From assembly GCF_001187725.1 (NCBI RefSeq), contig NZ_LGIQ01000009.1:934547-998546 (forward strand): DNA of 64,000 nt, read 5' to 3'. The translations under genes and the position numbers were made by a program. Below, one piece after another: positions 26,569-35,996 of this stretch. The stretch comes from Brevibacillus reuszeri. Its GTDB lineage: Bacteria; Bacillota; Bacilli; Brevibacillales; Brevibacillaceae. Numbering within the stretch: the stretch's first letter is position 1; each line of letters opens with the position of its first letter. Below the pieces are notes generated by a model. The model was not told the origin of the DNA and did not search any database. It saw only the letters and a list, made by a program, of their open reading frames with translations.

Positions 26569-28362
26569 TCACTCCTTTTCATTTGTAGACACCACAAGCT
26601 CTTGCATAAAAAACTGGGTGATCTTTTGATTCAATGTAATGTGGTTATCCAGCTTTTCTGTGAAGTGACCTTCATCCTCGAAAATGTGCAAAGCTACCTG
26701 CTGTCCTCTATTTTTCATATCTGCTACCAATTGTTCCGCTTCCGTCACTGGTACGCGCGTATCATTGCGTCCATGGAATACAAGCAGCGGCGCCTGGATT
26801 TTTTCCGAGTGATTGAGTGGCGCGATTTCTTCGAAGAAGTCACTATCGTGCTCAAGTGAGCCGTATTCTACCTCGCGCAGCTTGCGACGCCATTCCCCTG
26901 TATTTTCGAGGAAGGTCCGGAAATGGGATATCCCGACGATGTCGACACCCGCCGCCCACAGGTCTGGATAATGGGTAAGCGCTGCGAGTACCATAAAGCC
27001 CCCGTAGCTTCTGCCCATAATCCCGATCGCATGTGGATTTACCGTCTCAAGCTTGGACAAGTCCTTAACGAGCCATGCCAAATCGGCAACTGAATCCATC
27101 CGCTTGCGTACGTCATCCAATTTGACATATTCGCGACCGTATCCCATACTTCCACGGACGTTTGGTGCCACTACTGTAAAGCCCTGGTTGGCCAAATACT
27201 GAAAAACGGGATGGTATTCCGCACGAATTTGGCTTTCTGGCCCACCGTGTACATAAACTACGACAGGACTATTTTTCTTCTGTTCCTTGGCATACAGAAA
27301 ATACGGAACCTCCAGACCATCGAATGAAGCAAAGGAGCGTAATTCTGGCTCGATCAAATTTGTCTCGATTGCTTCTGATCGCCCGATTGTCGTCACTTGC
27401 TTGCTGGTTTTCGTGGAAATCGTATAGGTCCACACGTCTCCTGGGAGTGTTGGACTTTTCAACACGAATCCTAGCTGATCTTCTGTGATCCAAGACAGAG
27501 AAGTGATGACTCCTTGCCGGACGTTTTCAATCTTTTGCCACTGCTTGTCATCCACCTGGAACAGAGAAAGGGTCGATCTGCCGCCTTCATTCGTAGAAAA
27601 CGCCAATGTCTTTTCATCCGCAGACAGCTTCACTTCCTCAATATCCCATTTTGGTACATGAACAAGCTGCTGCAGCTCGGCACTGTCGAGATGAAAGCTG
27701 CATAGCGCCATCGTATTTTCGTCCCGGTCCGTAACAATATAGCCTTGCTTCCCATCCTTGGTTAGCTGCAATGAATGAAACCGCGCGTTATGTGTACATA
27801 TCGGAAGCTTGTGAGCTGACTTTGTTTGCAAATCGAGAAGATAGAGCGAATTATCGATATTGGTTTCCTGGACACTAAAGACCAGACCCGTGCCGTTCGG
27901 AAGCCAGCCTACCGGATCACATCGACCGTCATAGCGGAACACTTCCTCGTATTCGCCACTGTCCACATCCTGAACAAAAATATCAAAGCAGCGGGGATGA
28001 CGTCGGTTACTGGACCACGCGATTTTTTGGCCGCATGGCGACCAGCCCCCTAAGTAGTGAAAATAGGCAGGTGCTTCAGTCAAGGGCTTTACTTGTGTGC
28101 CATTTTCTGTCAGTAAAAAGAACTGCTGACGTTCATCGCCTTTGCAATCCATTCCTACGATCGTTTTGGTCCCGCATGGGGAATGATCTACTTCGACAAC
28201 CCGATCCGGCAAAAATGTGATCTGCTCGGCGGTCTGTCCCTCCTCGTTCCATCGATACAATTGCGCGATACCTGTCAATTTGCTTAAAAAGGTCAACTCT
28301 CGTTTTTTCGGTACCACCTTCAATTGATATGCTGATTTCACTTGTAGATAGTCCATGATCAT
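26569..28362 (-). CDS. S9-family serine peptidase, copy 1
   Basis: This 597-residue protein has the same architecture as its neighbour: a propeller-type N-terminal half and an alpha/beta-hydrolase half. The oxyanion segment is VYVHGGPESQ, the nucleophile GIMGRSYGGFMVLA, the acid in FHGRNDTRVP and the base in EDEGHFTEK. The two copies are clearly different in sequence, so they probably prefer different peptides rather than being a recent duplication. It is the first gene of the S9-S9-M20 operon, after GAGAGGAT. It has no signal peptide, so it is cytoplasmic. Confidence 0.92.
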   Translation of the reverse strand: MIMDYLQVKSAYQLKVVPKKRELTFLSKLTGIAQLYRWNEEGQTAEQITFLPDRVVEVDHSPCGTKTIVGMDCKGDERQQFFLLTENGTQVKPLTEAPAYFHYLGGWSPCGQKIAWSSNRRHPRCFDIFVQDVDSGEYEEVFRYDGRCDPVGWLPNGTGLVFSVQETNIDNSLYLLDLQTKSAHKLPICTHNARFHSLQLTKDGKQGYIVTDRDENTMALCSFHLDSAELQQLVHVPKWDIEEVKLSADEKTLAFSTNEGGRSTLSLFQVDDKQWQKIENVRQGVITSLSWITEDQLGFVLKSPTLPGDVWTYTISTKTSKQVTTIGRSEAIETNLIEPELRSFASFDGLEVPYFLYAKEQKKNSPVVVYVHGGPESQIRAEYHPVFQYLANQGFTVVAPNVRGSMGYGREYVKLDDVRKRMDSVADLAWLVKDLSKLETVNPHAIGIMGRSYGGFMVLAALTHYPDLWAAGVDIVGISHFRTFLENTGEWRRKLREVEYGSLEHDSDFFEEIAPLNHSEKIQAPLLVFHGRNDTRVPVTEAEQLVADMKNRGQQVALHIFEDEGHFTEKLDNHITLNQKITQFFMQELVVSTNEKE

Positions 28363-28417
28363 GGGAAATCATCCTCTCTTGTCGGTGTTTGTATGTTCGG
28401 TGTTCGTATGTAAAGAG

Positions 28418-28445
28418 AAAAAAGAGGAGAATCTCCTCTTTTTCC
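28418..28445 (-). terminator. Terminator of the opp operon
   Basis: The near-perfect palindrome AAGAGGAGA/TCTCCTCTT (28421-28441) is followed by T-rich sequence on the minus strand. It lies between the oppA stop and the promoter region of the S9 peptidases. Confidence 0.8.
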
Positions 28446-28455
28446 TTATTTATTT

Positions 28456-28480
28456 CTGTGAAAAACGTCGAGATGTTTTT
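28456..28480. promoter_or_regulatory. Palindromic element upstream of the S9/M20 peptidase operon
   Basis: The element GAAAAACGTCGAGATGTTTTT resembles, in order and spacing, a second element at 34206-34227 upstream of oppB (common pattern GAAAA-CG-CGAGA-GTTTT). This is a candidate shared operator; similarity by eye only. Confidence 0.3.
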
Positions 28481-28586
28481 ACCGAAGCTGATGCTAGATG
28501 TTACGCTGAGGCACTCTGTCATGAAAGCGAATGTGATCGCTTGCGCTCAAACACTTTTGTCCCCCGATGATAAGGGAAAACAGTCA

Positions 28587-30230
28587 TTACTGTCTTGTTG
28601 CCCAACGCGCACTTGGGAATGCGTTGACTGGGTAAGTCAGACCTTCGATGCCTGGTTTCACCAGGTAGTTTTGTTGATAGTGGTACAATGGGATGAACGG
28701 CATGTCATCCATCAAGATCTCTTCCGCTTTGTGCAAGAGCTCCATACGCTTGTTAGGATCTTGTTCTACTTTTGCAGCCATATTCAAAGCATCATAGTCT
28801 TTGTTGACCCAACCAGTGCGGTTGTTCGGGCTGTCACCCAGGTAGTAGTCGAGGTTGAATGCCGGGTCACTGATTTGACCTACCCAACCCATACGGCCCA
28901 TTTGATAGTTTTTCTGTCTTGTTGTATCGAGGTATACTTTCCACTCTTGGTTTGTCATTTTGATGTCGACGCCAAGATTTTTCTTGAACATTTCCTGCAT
29001 CGCTTGCGCAATTTTCTTGTGACCTTCATCCGTGTTGTACATGAGGGTTACTTCAGGAAGTGTAGACCAGCCTTCTTCCTTCAACCCTTCTGCAAGCAGC
29101 TTCTTCGCTTCTTCAAAATCTTCTTTGAAGTAGTCGCCGCCTTCTTCGCGGAAGTCTTTTCCAGATGGCGTGATTGCTCCGCGAGGTACCATGGAGTATG
29201 CAGGTGTTTCTCCACCTTGGCTAACCATCTCTGTCAATGCTTTACGGTCGATCGACATCGCAAATGCACGACGTACTTTTTTGTTCGTAAATGGCTCTTT
29301 CGTTACGTTGAACATGTACATATACGTACCGTAGTAAGGAACGGATTTGTAGTCAGGGCTGGATTTTTCTTGTGCGAGAATGTCAGATGGCATCTCTTTG
29401 TTAAAATCAAGCTCACCGCTCTTATACATTTGATACGAAGTTGTCGCGTCGTTCACCATTTTCCAGGTGATCTTGTCCATCTTCACATCGTCTTTGTTCC
29501 AGAAATTTTCGTTCTTTTCGATAACTAGCTCGGAATCATGCTTCCAGGAAACCAGCTTGTATGCACCATTGGAGATGTACGTGTCTGAATTCGCTGCCCA
29601 TTTCGGGTTGGCTTCAGCCGCTTTTTTGTTGATTGGGTGCCAGTAGCGAGTCGCCAGCATCTTATCGAAATAGGAAGTTGGAGCTACCAATTCGATTTCC
29701 AATGTTTTGTCATCTACTGCCTTGATTGCTACGTCTTCTGCCTTACCAGTACCCTTGTTATATGCTTCTGCCCCTTTAATGTAGTACAGCAGGTAAGCAG
29801 TTGTAGAAGCAGTAGCTGGATCGATATGCTTCATGAAGGCGTAAGCAAAATCTTCAGCCGTAACTGGTTCTCCGTTTGTCCATTTGGCATCGTCACGTAA
29901 AATGAACGTGTACTTCAGCTTGTCGTCGGAGAGCTTTACTTCTTTGGCTGTTCCCAAAATCGGGTTGCCGTCTTTGTCTTTCGTGTACAGACCTTCACCC
30001 AAGTGGTCCATGATCCAGAAGGATGTCGTGTCTGTCGAAGTGAGCGGGTTCAAATCTGGTGGCTCTGATTTGGCATTAAATACCACTTCTTGTTTCACCG
30101 CAGCGCCAGGCGTGCTCGTGGATGATCCTCCACCCGCCGGTGCTGTACTGTTGCCGCCGCCACCACCGCAACCAGCAAGAGCTGGCACAACAAGCGATAG
30201 TGACAAAGCGAAGGCTGCAAATTTCTTCAC
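28587..30230 (-). CDS. oppA: Oligopeptide-binding lipoprotein OppA
   Basis: The start is the GTG at 30228-30230 after GGGGGAAAC, giving 547 residues. The lipoprotein signal ends LVVPALAGCGGGGG (Cys about 20), followed by a Gly/Ser/Thr linker. The family-5 binding-protein signature DDAKWTNGEPVTAEDFAYAF is near residue 105. It binds peptides at the outer face and feeds OppBCDF. It is last in the operon, so a downstream position and its own strong start, rather than gene order, must set its usually high level. Confidence 0.92.
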   Translation of the reverse strand: MKKFAAFALSLSLVVPALAGCGGGGGNSTAPAGGGSSTSTPGAAVKQEVVFNAKSEPPDLNPLTSTDTTSFWIMDHLGEGLYTKDKDGNPILGTAKEVKLSDDKLKYTFILRDDAKWTNGEPVTAEDFAYAFMKHIDPATASTTAYLLYYIKGAEAYNKGTGKAEDVAIKAVDDKTLEIELVAPTSYFDKMLATRYWHPINKKAAEANPKWAANSDTYISNGAYKLVSWKHDSELVIEKNENFWNKDDVKMDKITWKMVNDATTSYQMYKSGELDFNKEMPSDILAQEKSSPDYKSVPYYGTYMYMFNVTKEPFTNKKVRRAFAMSIDRKALTEMVSQGGETPAYSMVPRGAITPSGKDFREEGGDYFKEDFEEAKKLLAEGLKEEGWSTLPEVTLMYNTDEGHKKIAQAMQEMFKKNLGVDIKMTNQEWKVYLDTTRQKNYQMGRMGWVGQISDPAFNLDYYLGDSPNNRTGWVNKDYDALNMAAKVEQDPNKRMELLHKAEEILMDDMPFIPLYHYQQNYLVKPGIEGLTYPVNAFPSARWATRQ

Positions 30231-30265
30231 AATGTTTCCCCCTGTATAATTAAGATAAAATCGAA

Positions 30266-31213
30266 CTACTGATAGAGATGACAAGCAACCCAGTGGTTTG
30301 AGCCTACTTCTTTCCACTCAGGCACTTCCGCAGAGCACTGCGGTATCGCCTTCGGGCAGCGTGTTCGAAACACACAACCGCTAGGAGCATTGGCAGGGCT
30401 TGGCAAATCTCCCTGCAAAATAATTCTCTCGCGCTTAACGGTTGGATCTGGAATCGGAATAGACGATAGGAGTGCTTGCGTATAAGGATGCAGCGGCTCG
30501 GCATACAGCTCATTGCTGCTTGCCATTTCCACCATTTTTCCTAAATACATCACGCCAATCCTCGTCGAGATATGTTTTACCATGGAGAGATCATGGGCGA
30601 TAAACAAGTAAGTAAGTCCTCTGTCCTGCTGCAGGTCTTCCAAAAGATTGACAACCTGCGCCTGGATCGACACATCGAGTGCAGAAATCGGCTCGTCCGC
30701 GATAATAAACTCAGGCTCTACCGCTAGTGCTCGGGCAATTCCAATCCGCTGCCGCTGACCACCGCTGAATTCATGCGGAAATCTGCTGGCATGAGCTTTG
30801 GAAAGACCGACGAGCTCCAGCAGCTCCTTCACCCGATCCGCTCTCGCACCTTTTGACAAGCCGTGAATATCAAGCCCTTCAGCGATGATATCCATAACAG
30901 TCATTCGCGGGTTGAGACTTGCTTGCGGATCCTGAAAAATCATCTGGACATCGCGGTGGAACTGGGCGGCATCCCTTCCTTTGAGCTGATGGGCATTCTT
31001 TCCTTTAAAGAGGACCTCGCCATCTGTATTCTCGTAGAGGCGTATGATCGTCCTGCCTAACGTCGACTTGCCGCATCCGCTTTCGCCTACTAGACCGAGT
31101 GTCTCTCCTCGTTTAATCGAAAAGGTAACGCCATCAACTGCTTTTAAGAGAACACCGTTGCCAATATCAAAATGCTTTTTTAAATTTTTGACCTCAACCA
31201 TTGCTTCACTCAT
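30266..31213 (-). CDS. oppF: Oligopeptide ABC transporter ATP-binding protein OppF
   Basis: This 315-residue ATPase has Walker [10 protein letters not shown] (about 41-49), Q-loop [14 protein letters not shown], signature [15 protein letters not shown] (about 150) and Walker [13 protein letters not shown]. The C-terminal extension (about 265-315) has [14 protein letters not shown], a Cys-containing segment found in Opp/Dpp ATPases. It pairs with OppD to energise peptide import. It overlaps the oppD stop by 4 bp. Confidence 0.95.
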   Translation of the reverse strand: MSEAMVEVKNLKKHFDIGNGVLLKAVDGVTFSIKRGETLGLVGESGCGKSTLGRTIIRLYENTDGEVLFKGKNAHQLKGRDAAQFHRDVQMIFQDPQASLNPRMTVMDIIAEGLDIHGLSKGARADRVKELLELVGLSKAHASRFPHEFSGGQRQRIGIARALAVEPEFIIADEPISALDVSIQAQVVNLLEDLQQDRGLTYLFIAHDLSMVKHISTRIGVMYLGKMVEMASSNELYAEPLHPYTQALLSSIPIPDPTVKRERIILQGDLPSPANAPSGCVFRTRCPKAIPQCSAEVPEWKEVGSNHWVACHLYQ

Positions 31214-32232
31214 CCTGCCTGCCTCCCTGCTGCCACCAGTTCCTCAATCTTTGGTGCTCGTGAATCATGCAGCCAGCACACAGCCTGATGACCATTCTCA
31301 AAGTCTGTTACGGTAGGCATTTGTTGTTCACAAATTTCCATCGCAAACTGGCAACGAGCCGCAAACGGGCACCCTTTTGGCGGGTCGAACAAATCTGGCG
31401 GAGAGCCAACAATCGGAACAAGACGCTCTTTTTCTTCGCCATCAATACGAGGCAAGGAGCGCATCAAGCCCCAGGTGTACGGATGTTTCGGACTCGCGAA
31501 GATATCCTCAACCGTACCTGTTTCTACAACAATCCCCGCATACATGACCACTGCGCGATGCGCGATTTCTGCCACAACCCCGAGGTCATGCGTAATGATA
31601 ACAATGGATAGCTGCTGCTTCTCTTGGAGATCTTTCATCAGATCGAGAATCTGAGCCTGAATTGTCACATCGAGCGCTGTCGTCGGCTCATCCGCAATGA
31701 CGAGCTTGGGCGTATTCGCCAGTGCAATCGCGATCACGACACGTTGTCTCATCCCTCCGGAAAATTCGTGTGGATATTGGTCTATCCGTTTTTCCGGATC
31801 AGGAATTCCTACTAAGCGCAGCATTTCGATTGCTTTTTTACGAGCGTCCTCTTTGCTGACGTTGTGGGTACGGACGAATCCTTCGACAATTTGCGTACCG
31901 ACCTTCATCGTTGGATTGAGAGCAGTCATCGGGTCTTGAAAAACCATTCCGATTTCAGATCCACGTATGGCCAAGAGGTCTTTTTTGGACATATCTGTGA
32001 TGGACTTCCCATCAAATGTGATCTTCCCGTCGACGATGCGACCAGGAGGATTCGGGATTAGTCCCATGATGGCTTGTGCCGTCACACTCTTTCCACAGCC
32101 ACTCTCTCCTACAACAGCAACCGTTTCACCGCGTCCCACATGAAACGTCACTCCTCTTACCGCCTGCACCTCTCCTCCGTAGGTTTTAAAATGCACCCGG
32201 AGGTTCTCTACTTGCAGCAAATACTCTGTCAT
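31210..32232 (-). CDS. oppD: Oligopeptide ABC transporter ATP-binding protein OppD
   Basis: This 340-residue ATPase has Walker [10 protein letters not shown] (about 41-49), Q-loop [14 protein letters not shown], signature [15 protein letters not shown] (about 160) and Walker [14 protein letters not shown]. The oligopeptide-specific C-terminal motif is [14 protein letters not shown]. OppD and OppF form a heterodimer on the cytoplasmic face of OppBC. The gene lies 28 bp after oppC. Confidence 0.95.
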   Translation of the reverse strand: MTEYLLQVENLRVHFKTYGGEVQAVRGVTFHVGRGETVAVVGESGCGKSVTAQAIMGLIPNPPGRIVDGKITFDGKSITDMSKKDLLAIRGSEIGMVFQDPMTALNPTMKVGTQIVEGFVRTHNVSKEDARKKAIEMLRLVGIPDPEKRIDQYPHEFSGGMRQRVVIAIALANTPKLVIADEPTTALDVTIQAQILDLMKDLQEKQQLSIVIITHDLGVVAEIAHRAVVMYAGIVVETGTVEDIFASPKHPYTWGLMRSLPRIDGEEKERLVPIVGSPPDLFDPPKGCPFAARCQFAMEICEQQMPTVTDFENGHQAVCWLHDSRAPKIEELVAAGRQAG

Positions 32233-32260
32233 GTCTGATTCCTCCTATCCTTCGGTGAGG

Positions 32261-33205
32261 TTATTCGCGTATCCGCGGGTCTAATGCGTCCTGCAAGCCA
32301 TCTCCAAACACGTTAAAAGCGAACATCGTCAGTGAGATCATCAGGGCCGGGAAGAACAACCTCCACCAATCCCCCGTTAAAATGACCCCTAATGCATCGT
32401 TCGTCATCGTGCCCCAGCTGGCAACAGGTGCTTGTACACCTAAACCGAGGAAGCTGAGAAAAGATTCCGCAAAGATTGCGGATGGAATCGTAAAGGTCAG
32501 GTTTACGATGATTACTCCAATCGTATTCGGTATCAGATGACGCAACAAGATGCGCGGGAACTTGGCTCCCAGCACTTGTGCGGCAAGGATAAACTCCTGG
32601 TTTTTGAGTTGCAGGATTTGCCCACGCACCAAGCGAGCCATGCCTGTCCAGCCTGTTGCGGACAGTGCGATAATGATCGTAAGAACACCTGGCTCCATGA
32701 CGACCATCAGCATGATGACAACGAGCAGGTACGGCAGACCATACAAAACCTCAATGATGCGCATGATGATCGTGTCGATCCGGTCGCCGCGTTTTCCTCT
32801 TCCCGCCATGTAACCGGCAATCCCGCCGACTGTAACGCCAATAACCAAGTCAATCAAAGCTGCTGTAACTCCAATGACGAGTGAGATACGTGCTCCGTAC
32901 CAGGTACGTGAGAACATATCACGTCCCAGCTCATCCGTCCCGAACCAATGCTCGCTCGATAATTCCTGATTCGCCGTAAGCAGACTCTGATCGGAGTAGC
33001 TATATGGCACCAGATGCGGGCCAATTACTGCCATGAGCACCATGCCTAGAATGAGAATGAGACCAAGCATCGCCAGTTTGTTTTTTATCAGCTTTCGTGC
33101 AACCTGTTGAAAGTGAGTGAGGCTTGGTCGCATTTGGACGATCTGTCCATCTGTTTTTTGTGCCTTTGGTCGAAACAACTCATTTACCGATTGATCCATC
33201 GCCAT
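32261..33205 (-). CDS. oppC: Oligopeptide ABC transporter permease OppC
   Basis: This 314-residue protein has six predicted membrane segments. The N-terminal OppC-type helix (KNKLAMLGLILILGMVLM, about 41-58) is followed by the periplasmic loop with WFGTDELGRDMFSRTWYGAR, a hallmark of OppC/DppC. The EAA-like cytoplasmic loop AAQVLGAKFPRILLRHLIPN contacts the ATPases. It forms the membrane pore with OppB. It starts 3 bp after the oppB stop. Confidence 0.95.
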   Translation of the reverse strand: MAMDQSVNELFRPKAQKTDGQIVQMRPSLTHFQQVARKLIKNKLAMLGLILILGMVLMAVIGPHLVPYSYSDQSLLTANQELSSEHWFGTDELGRDMFSRTWYGARISLVIGVTAALIDLVIGVTVGGIAGYMAGRGKRGDRIDTIIMRIIEVLYGLPYLLVVIMLMVVMEPGVLTIIIALSATGWTGMARLVRGQILQLKNQEFILAAQVLGAKFPRILLRHLIPNTIGVIIVNLTFTIPSAIFAESFLSFLGLGVQAPVASWGTMTNDALGVILTGDWWRLFFPALMISLTMFAFNVFGDGLQDALDPRIRE

Positions 33206-33208
33206 AGG

Positions 33209-34141
33209 CTACCTCCCCCTACTCGACAATTTGATTCGTGGATCGATAAACAGATAAGCCAAATCAATCAAGAAAATGATGAGTACCAAGATCGCACTGT
33301 AAAACACAGTCGTTCCCAAAATAACAGGATAATCTCGATTGAAAATGCCATCTACGAAGTATTTACCGATACCGGGAACTGCGAAAATCTTTTCTACAAC
33401 GAAGGTTCCTGTGAGCAAGCCAGCTACAAGCGGCCCTAAGAAGGTTACTACCGGCAAGATCGCATTGCGAATCCCGTGTCTGATTACAATTAAAAACGTT
33501 GGAATGCCTTTTGCTTCCGCTGTTTTTATGTAATTCTGATTCATCACGTCAATCATGCTTGTCCGCATGTAGCGTGTAATGATTGCCAACGGCCCAAAGG
33601 CGAGCGCAAGTGACGGTAAAATCGAATGCTTCCAGCTCGCAAGTGTGGCAACTGGAAAGAGCGGCAATTTGATCGCCAAGTAATTGATGAGCAACGGTGC
33701 CATGATAAAGCTCGGAACGGCAATTCCGAGTACGGCCATAACCATTGCAGCGTAGTCGATCCATGTATTCCGATTCAGAGCGGCAATCGTTCCGAAAAGA
33801 AGTCCGAAAAACAAGGCGACGGCGATTGCTTGCAAGCCGATTAGTGCAGAAGCTCCAAATCCATCCTTGATCATGTCGTTAACACCACGTGTCTCTGATT
33901 TGATCGAAGGTCCTAAATCAAGCATTGCCAAACTTTTCAGATAAGAAAGATATTGCATAGGCAATGGCTCATCCAAATGATACTTCGCACGCAGGTTCAG
34001 CAATATTTGCTCGGGCAGTTGATCTGATTCAGATGCAAACGGGTCACCCGGAATCATATGCATGAGTGAAAACGTCAGCGTCACAATAATCCACAAGGTG
34101 AGTACCATCATTAGAATTCTCTTTAGTAAATAACGCGACAT
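33209..34141 (-). CDS. oppB: Oligopeptide ABC transporter permease OppB
   Basis: This 310-residue protein has six membrane segments. The OppB/DppB N-terminus MSRYLLKRILMMVLTLWIIV is followed by HMIPGDPF and the long first extracellular loop. The EAA motif AEAKGIPTFLIVIRHGIRNA lies near 205-225, and the conserved end is DLAYLFIDPRIKL. It is the first gene of the opp operon, with a recognisable promoter 160 bp upstream. Confidence 0.95.
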   Translation of the reverse strand: MSRYLLKRILMMVLTLWIIVTLTFSLMHMIPGDPFASESDQLPEQILLNLRAKYHLDEPLPMQYLSYLKSLAMLDLGPSIKSETRGVNDMIKDGFGASALIGLQAIAVALFFGLLFGTIAALNRNTWIDYAAMVMAVLGIAVPSFIMAPLLINYLAIKLPLFPVATLASWKHSILPSLALAFGPLAIITRYMRTSMIDVMNQNYIKTAEAKGIPTFLIVIRHGIRNAILPVVTFLGPLVAGLLTGTFVVEKIFAVPGIGKYFVDGIFNRDYPVILGTTVFYSAILVLIIFLIDLAYLFIDPRIKLSSRGR

Positions 34142-34205
34142 CCACAGGCCCCCTATTCAGACATACAAAGCGGTCACGACCGCCAAACGATCATATCCAT
34201 CCTCG

Positions 34206-34227
34206 TGAAAACGCCGAGACGTTTTCA
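34206..34227. promoter_or_regulatory. Palindrome in the opp leader
   Basis: TGAAAACG and CGTTTTCA form perfect 8-bp arms around CCGAGA. The site lies downstream of the predicted opp promoter, so it would be in the leader RNA, either as a repressor site or as a hairpin. A related element stands before the S9 peptidase operon. Confidence 0.4.
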
Positions 34228-34298
34228 AAGAAATAGATTTTCGACCCTATTCGCACCCCCCTTAACGGAAATTCGCCTAAATCATTCCTTAATTCAAC

Positions 34299-34328
34299 AA
34301 TATACGTGCTATCTGTATTTCATGTCAA
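34299..34328 (-). promoter_or_regulatory. Sigma-A type promoter of the opp operon
   Basis: On the minus strand TTGACA (34323-34328) and TATATT (34299-34304) are 18 bp apart. This predicts a leader of about 150 nt before oppB. Confidence 0.65.
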
Positions 34329-34489
34329 TTCTGATTTTTAGTTTTTTCTAACTATTTTTTAAAGGAATTTCGGAAATCGTGTCTAATTTAGTCTATTATA
34401 AACGGAATTTTTCCCTAATGAATCCTTTAATTAAACCATTTTCTAGTTTTTTAACCAAGTTCTTTCCGTCGATGGGAGGTATTATGTAT

Positions 34490-34518
34490 TTGCATATAAC
34501 CAAAAAACGTACTATGAT
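34490..34518 (+). promoter_or_regulatory. Promoter of the divergent regulator gene
   Basis: TTGCAT (34490-34495) and TATGAT (34513-34518) are 17 bp apart, about 70 bp before the regulator ATG. The 436-bp divergent region between oppB and this gene is AT-rich with no other clear feature. Confidence 0.55.
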
Positions 34519-34589
34519 GCCGAAAAGAGGATAGCTATTTTTCATGCCGAATAGAAACTCGGTAGTTTATCGTTTGGTTGGAGGAACTA

Positions 34590-35912
34590 ATGATCATAAG
34601 AGTCGGCCTAGTAGGTCCTAAGGATTCAGTCGAATTGATGTTAGGTGTCGGCCGAGAGTTTGCTGATCAGCTCGTGCTCATCCCCTATACGTATCAGCGC
34701 GCAGAAGAAGCCAGCGCATTCGTAGCAGAAAACAATCAAAACGTAGATATCTGGTTTTTCTCCGGAATTGGTCCCTACTCGATTGCAAGGGAACAACTTC
34801 AAAAGCAAAAAGCGTTTTATCCTCAAATAAATGCCAGTGTACTATCAAAGGTCTTGCTCGAATTGGTTTACCGTGATGGGATTTCCCTTGATCGCGTTAG
34901 CTTTGACACCGTTTCCGAAATGCATTTTCGCGAGACGCTGGAAGAGCTTGACCTTACCTGTGAGAATCCGTATTTGAATCCCTATGAAGAATTAAGGCTC
35001 ACTAATCAATGGGTTAGTTATCATACGGCCTTATACAACACAGGAAAGGTTGACGCTTGTGTGACGGGGATGCTGTCCGTAGCGGAGGAGTTGAAACAGC
35101 AGGGCATCAAGGTCTACAGGATGGGTTTTACGAGGCTGACATTTCGAGAAATCTTTAAGCAAATTGTACAAGAAGGAGAAACCCTCCACTTCAAGCGATC
35201 ACAGATTGCTGTTCAACTGATTGAAGTATCCGATGTAGAGAGGCTCGTCAATGAACCTGCAAACGCTTACGATTTGAGGAGACTCGATCTAAAGCTACAG
35301 GAGATCATTTTGGATTACACCGAATCTATTTCAGGCAGCTTCGTCGCACTGGGCAACTATAAATTTATTATCTTCTCCACCCGAGGTTCACTGGACGACA
35401 ATCCTGCTTTTCACCCTACCATCATCCTCGAGCAGCTCATGCTGCTGACCCATTCAACAGCCAACATGGGAATTGGTTTTGGCGTAACCGCACTCGCTGC
35501 AGAAAGAAATGCACAGCTTGCTCTCGTTCACGCCAAAAAGTATACGAATTCGGCGATTCTCGTCGATACAGACGGCTCGATTGAAGGACCGTTACGTCAG
35601 GCAAAAAGCATCAGCTATGGCTATTGGACAGAAGATAAGGAAATCAGCGAGAACTTGAAAAAAGCAGGCGTGAGTATCACCACTTTAAACAAAATCATTT
35701 CTGTCCAAAAGGCACTGGGTCAAAATTACATTAGCGCTACCGACATGGCCGAGTGGATGGGGATGACCCCACGAAATGCAAGACGAATCTTGAGTGATTT
35801 GGCTGAACACAATATCATCGAGCAAATTGGAGAAGAAACCCCCATGAATCGGGGACGGCCACGCAAGATTTATCGCGTTCTCCCCTCTCCTGTAGACAGC
35901 AGCCTGGTATAA
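34590..35912 (+). CDS. Uncharacterised transcriptional regulator with GGDEF-like domain and C-terminal winged helix
   Basis: The start is the ATG at 34590, after GGAGGAACTA (440 residues). The N-terminal 190 residues look like a sensor domain (VGLVGPKDSVELML; ALYNTGKVDACVTG) that I cannot place in a family. The middle (about 220-345) resembles a degenerate nucleotidyl-cyclase/GGDEF fold: FIIFSTRG, then NMGIGFGVTALAAERNAQLA and LVHAKKY, without a GGDEF signature. The C-terminus (about 375-435) is a winged helix: SATDMAEWMGMTPRNARRIL, LAEHNIIEQIG, RGRPRKIYRV. It diverges from the opp operon and probably controls it. Function is inferred from position. Confidence 0.72.
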   Translation: MIIRVGLVGPKDSVELMLGVGREFADQLVLIPYTYQRAEEASAFVAENNQNVDIWFFSGIGPYSIAREQLQKQKAFYPQINASVLSKVLLELVYRDGISLDRVSFDTVSEMHFRETLEELDLTCENPYLNPYEELRLTNQWVSYHTALYNTGKVDACVTGMLSVAEELKQQGIKVYRMGFTRLTFREIFKQIVQEGETLHFKRSQIAVQLIEVSDVERLVNEPANAYDLRRLDLKLQEIILDYTESISGSFVALGNYKFIIFSTRGSLDDNPAFHPTIILEQLMLLTHSTANMGIGFGVTALAAERNAQLALVHAKKYTNSAILVDTDGSIEGPLRQAKSISYGYWTEDKEISENLKKAGVSITTLNKIISVQKALGQNYISATDMAEWMGMTPRNARRILSDLAEHNIIEQIGEETPMNRGRPRKIYRVLPSPVDSSLV

Positions 35913-35935
35913 AATAACTGACTGGTACAGAAAAC

Positions 35936-35982
35936 AGCGGCAGGCTAGGATGAGTACAAATTCCTAGTCTGCCGCTTGTTTG
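35936..35982. terminator. Terminator between convergent genes
   Basis: A 15-bp inverted repeat (AGCGGCAGGCTAGGA at 35936-35950 with 35962-35976) lies between the regulator stop and the stop of the oncoming reductase gene. It can serve both. Confidence 0.8.
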
Positions 35983-35996
35983 ATAGGTAATCTCCG

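Noticed and set aside
28389..29528. 379-codon plus-strand ORF opposite oppA
   Set aside because: Antisense to an intact, family-matching oppA; sequence dominated by Val/Phe/Cys/His with no recognisable domain.
34355..34375. CodY-like box (AATTTCGGAAAT) near the opp promoter
   Set aside because: Five or more mismatches to AATTTTCWGAAAATT; not enough to call.
34484..34534. 16-codon upstream ORF with GGGAGG before the divergent regulator
   Set aside because: A good -35/-10 pair (TTGCAT-N17-TATGAT) lies inside it, so it would be largely untranscribed; spacing of the ribosome site is only 4 nt.
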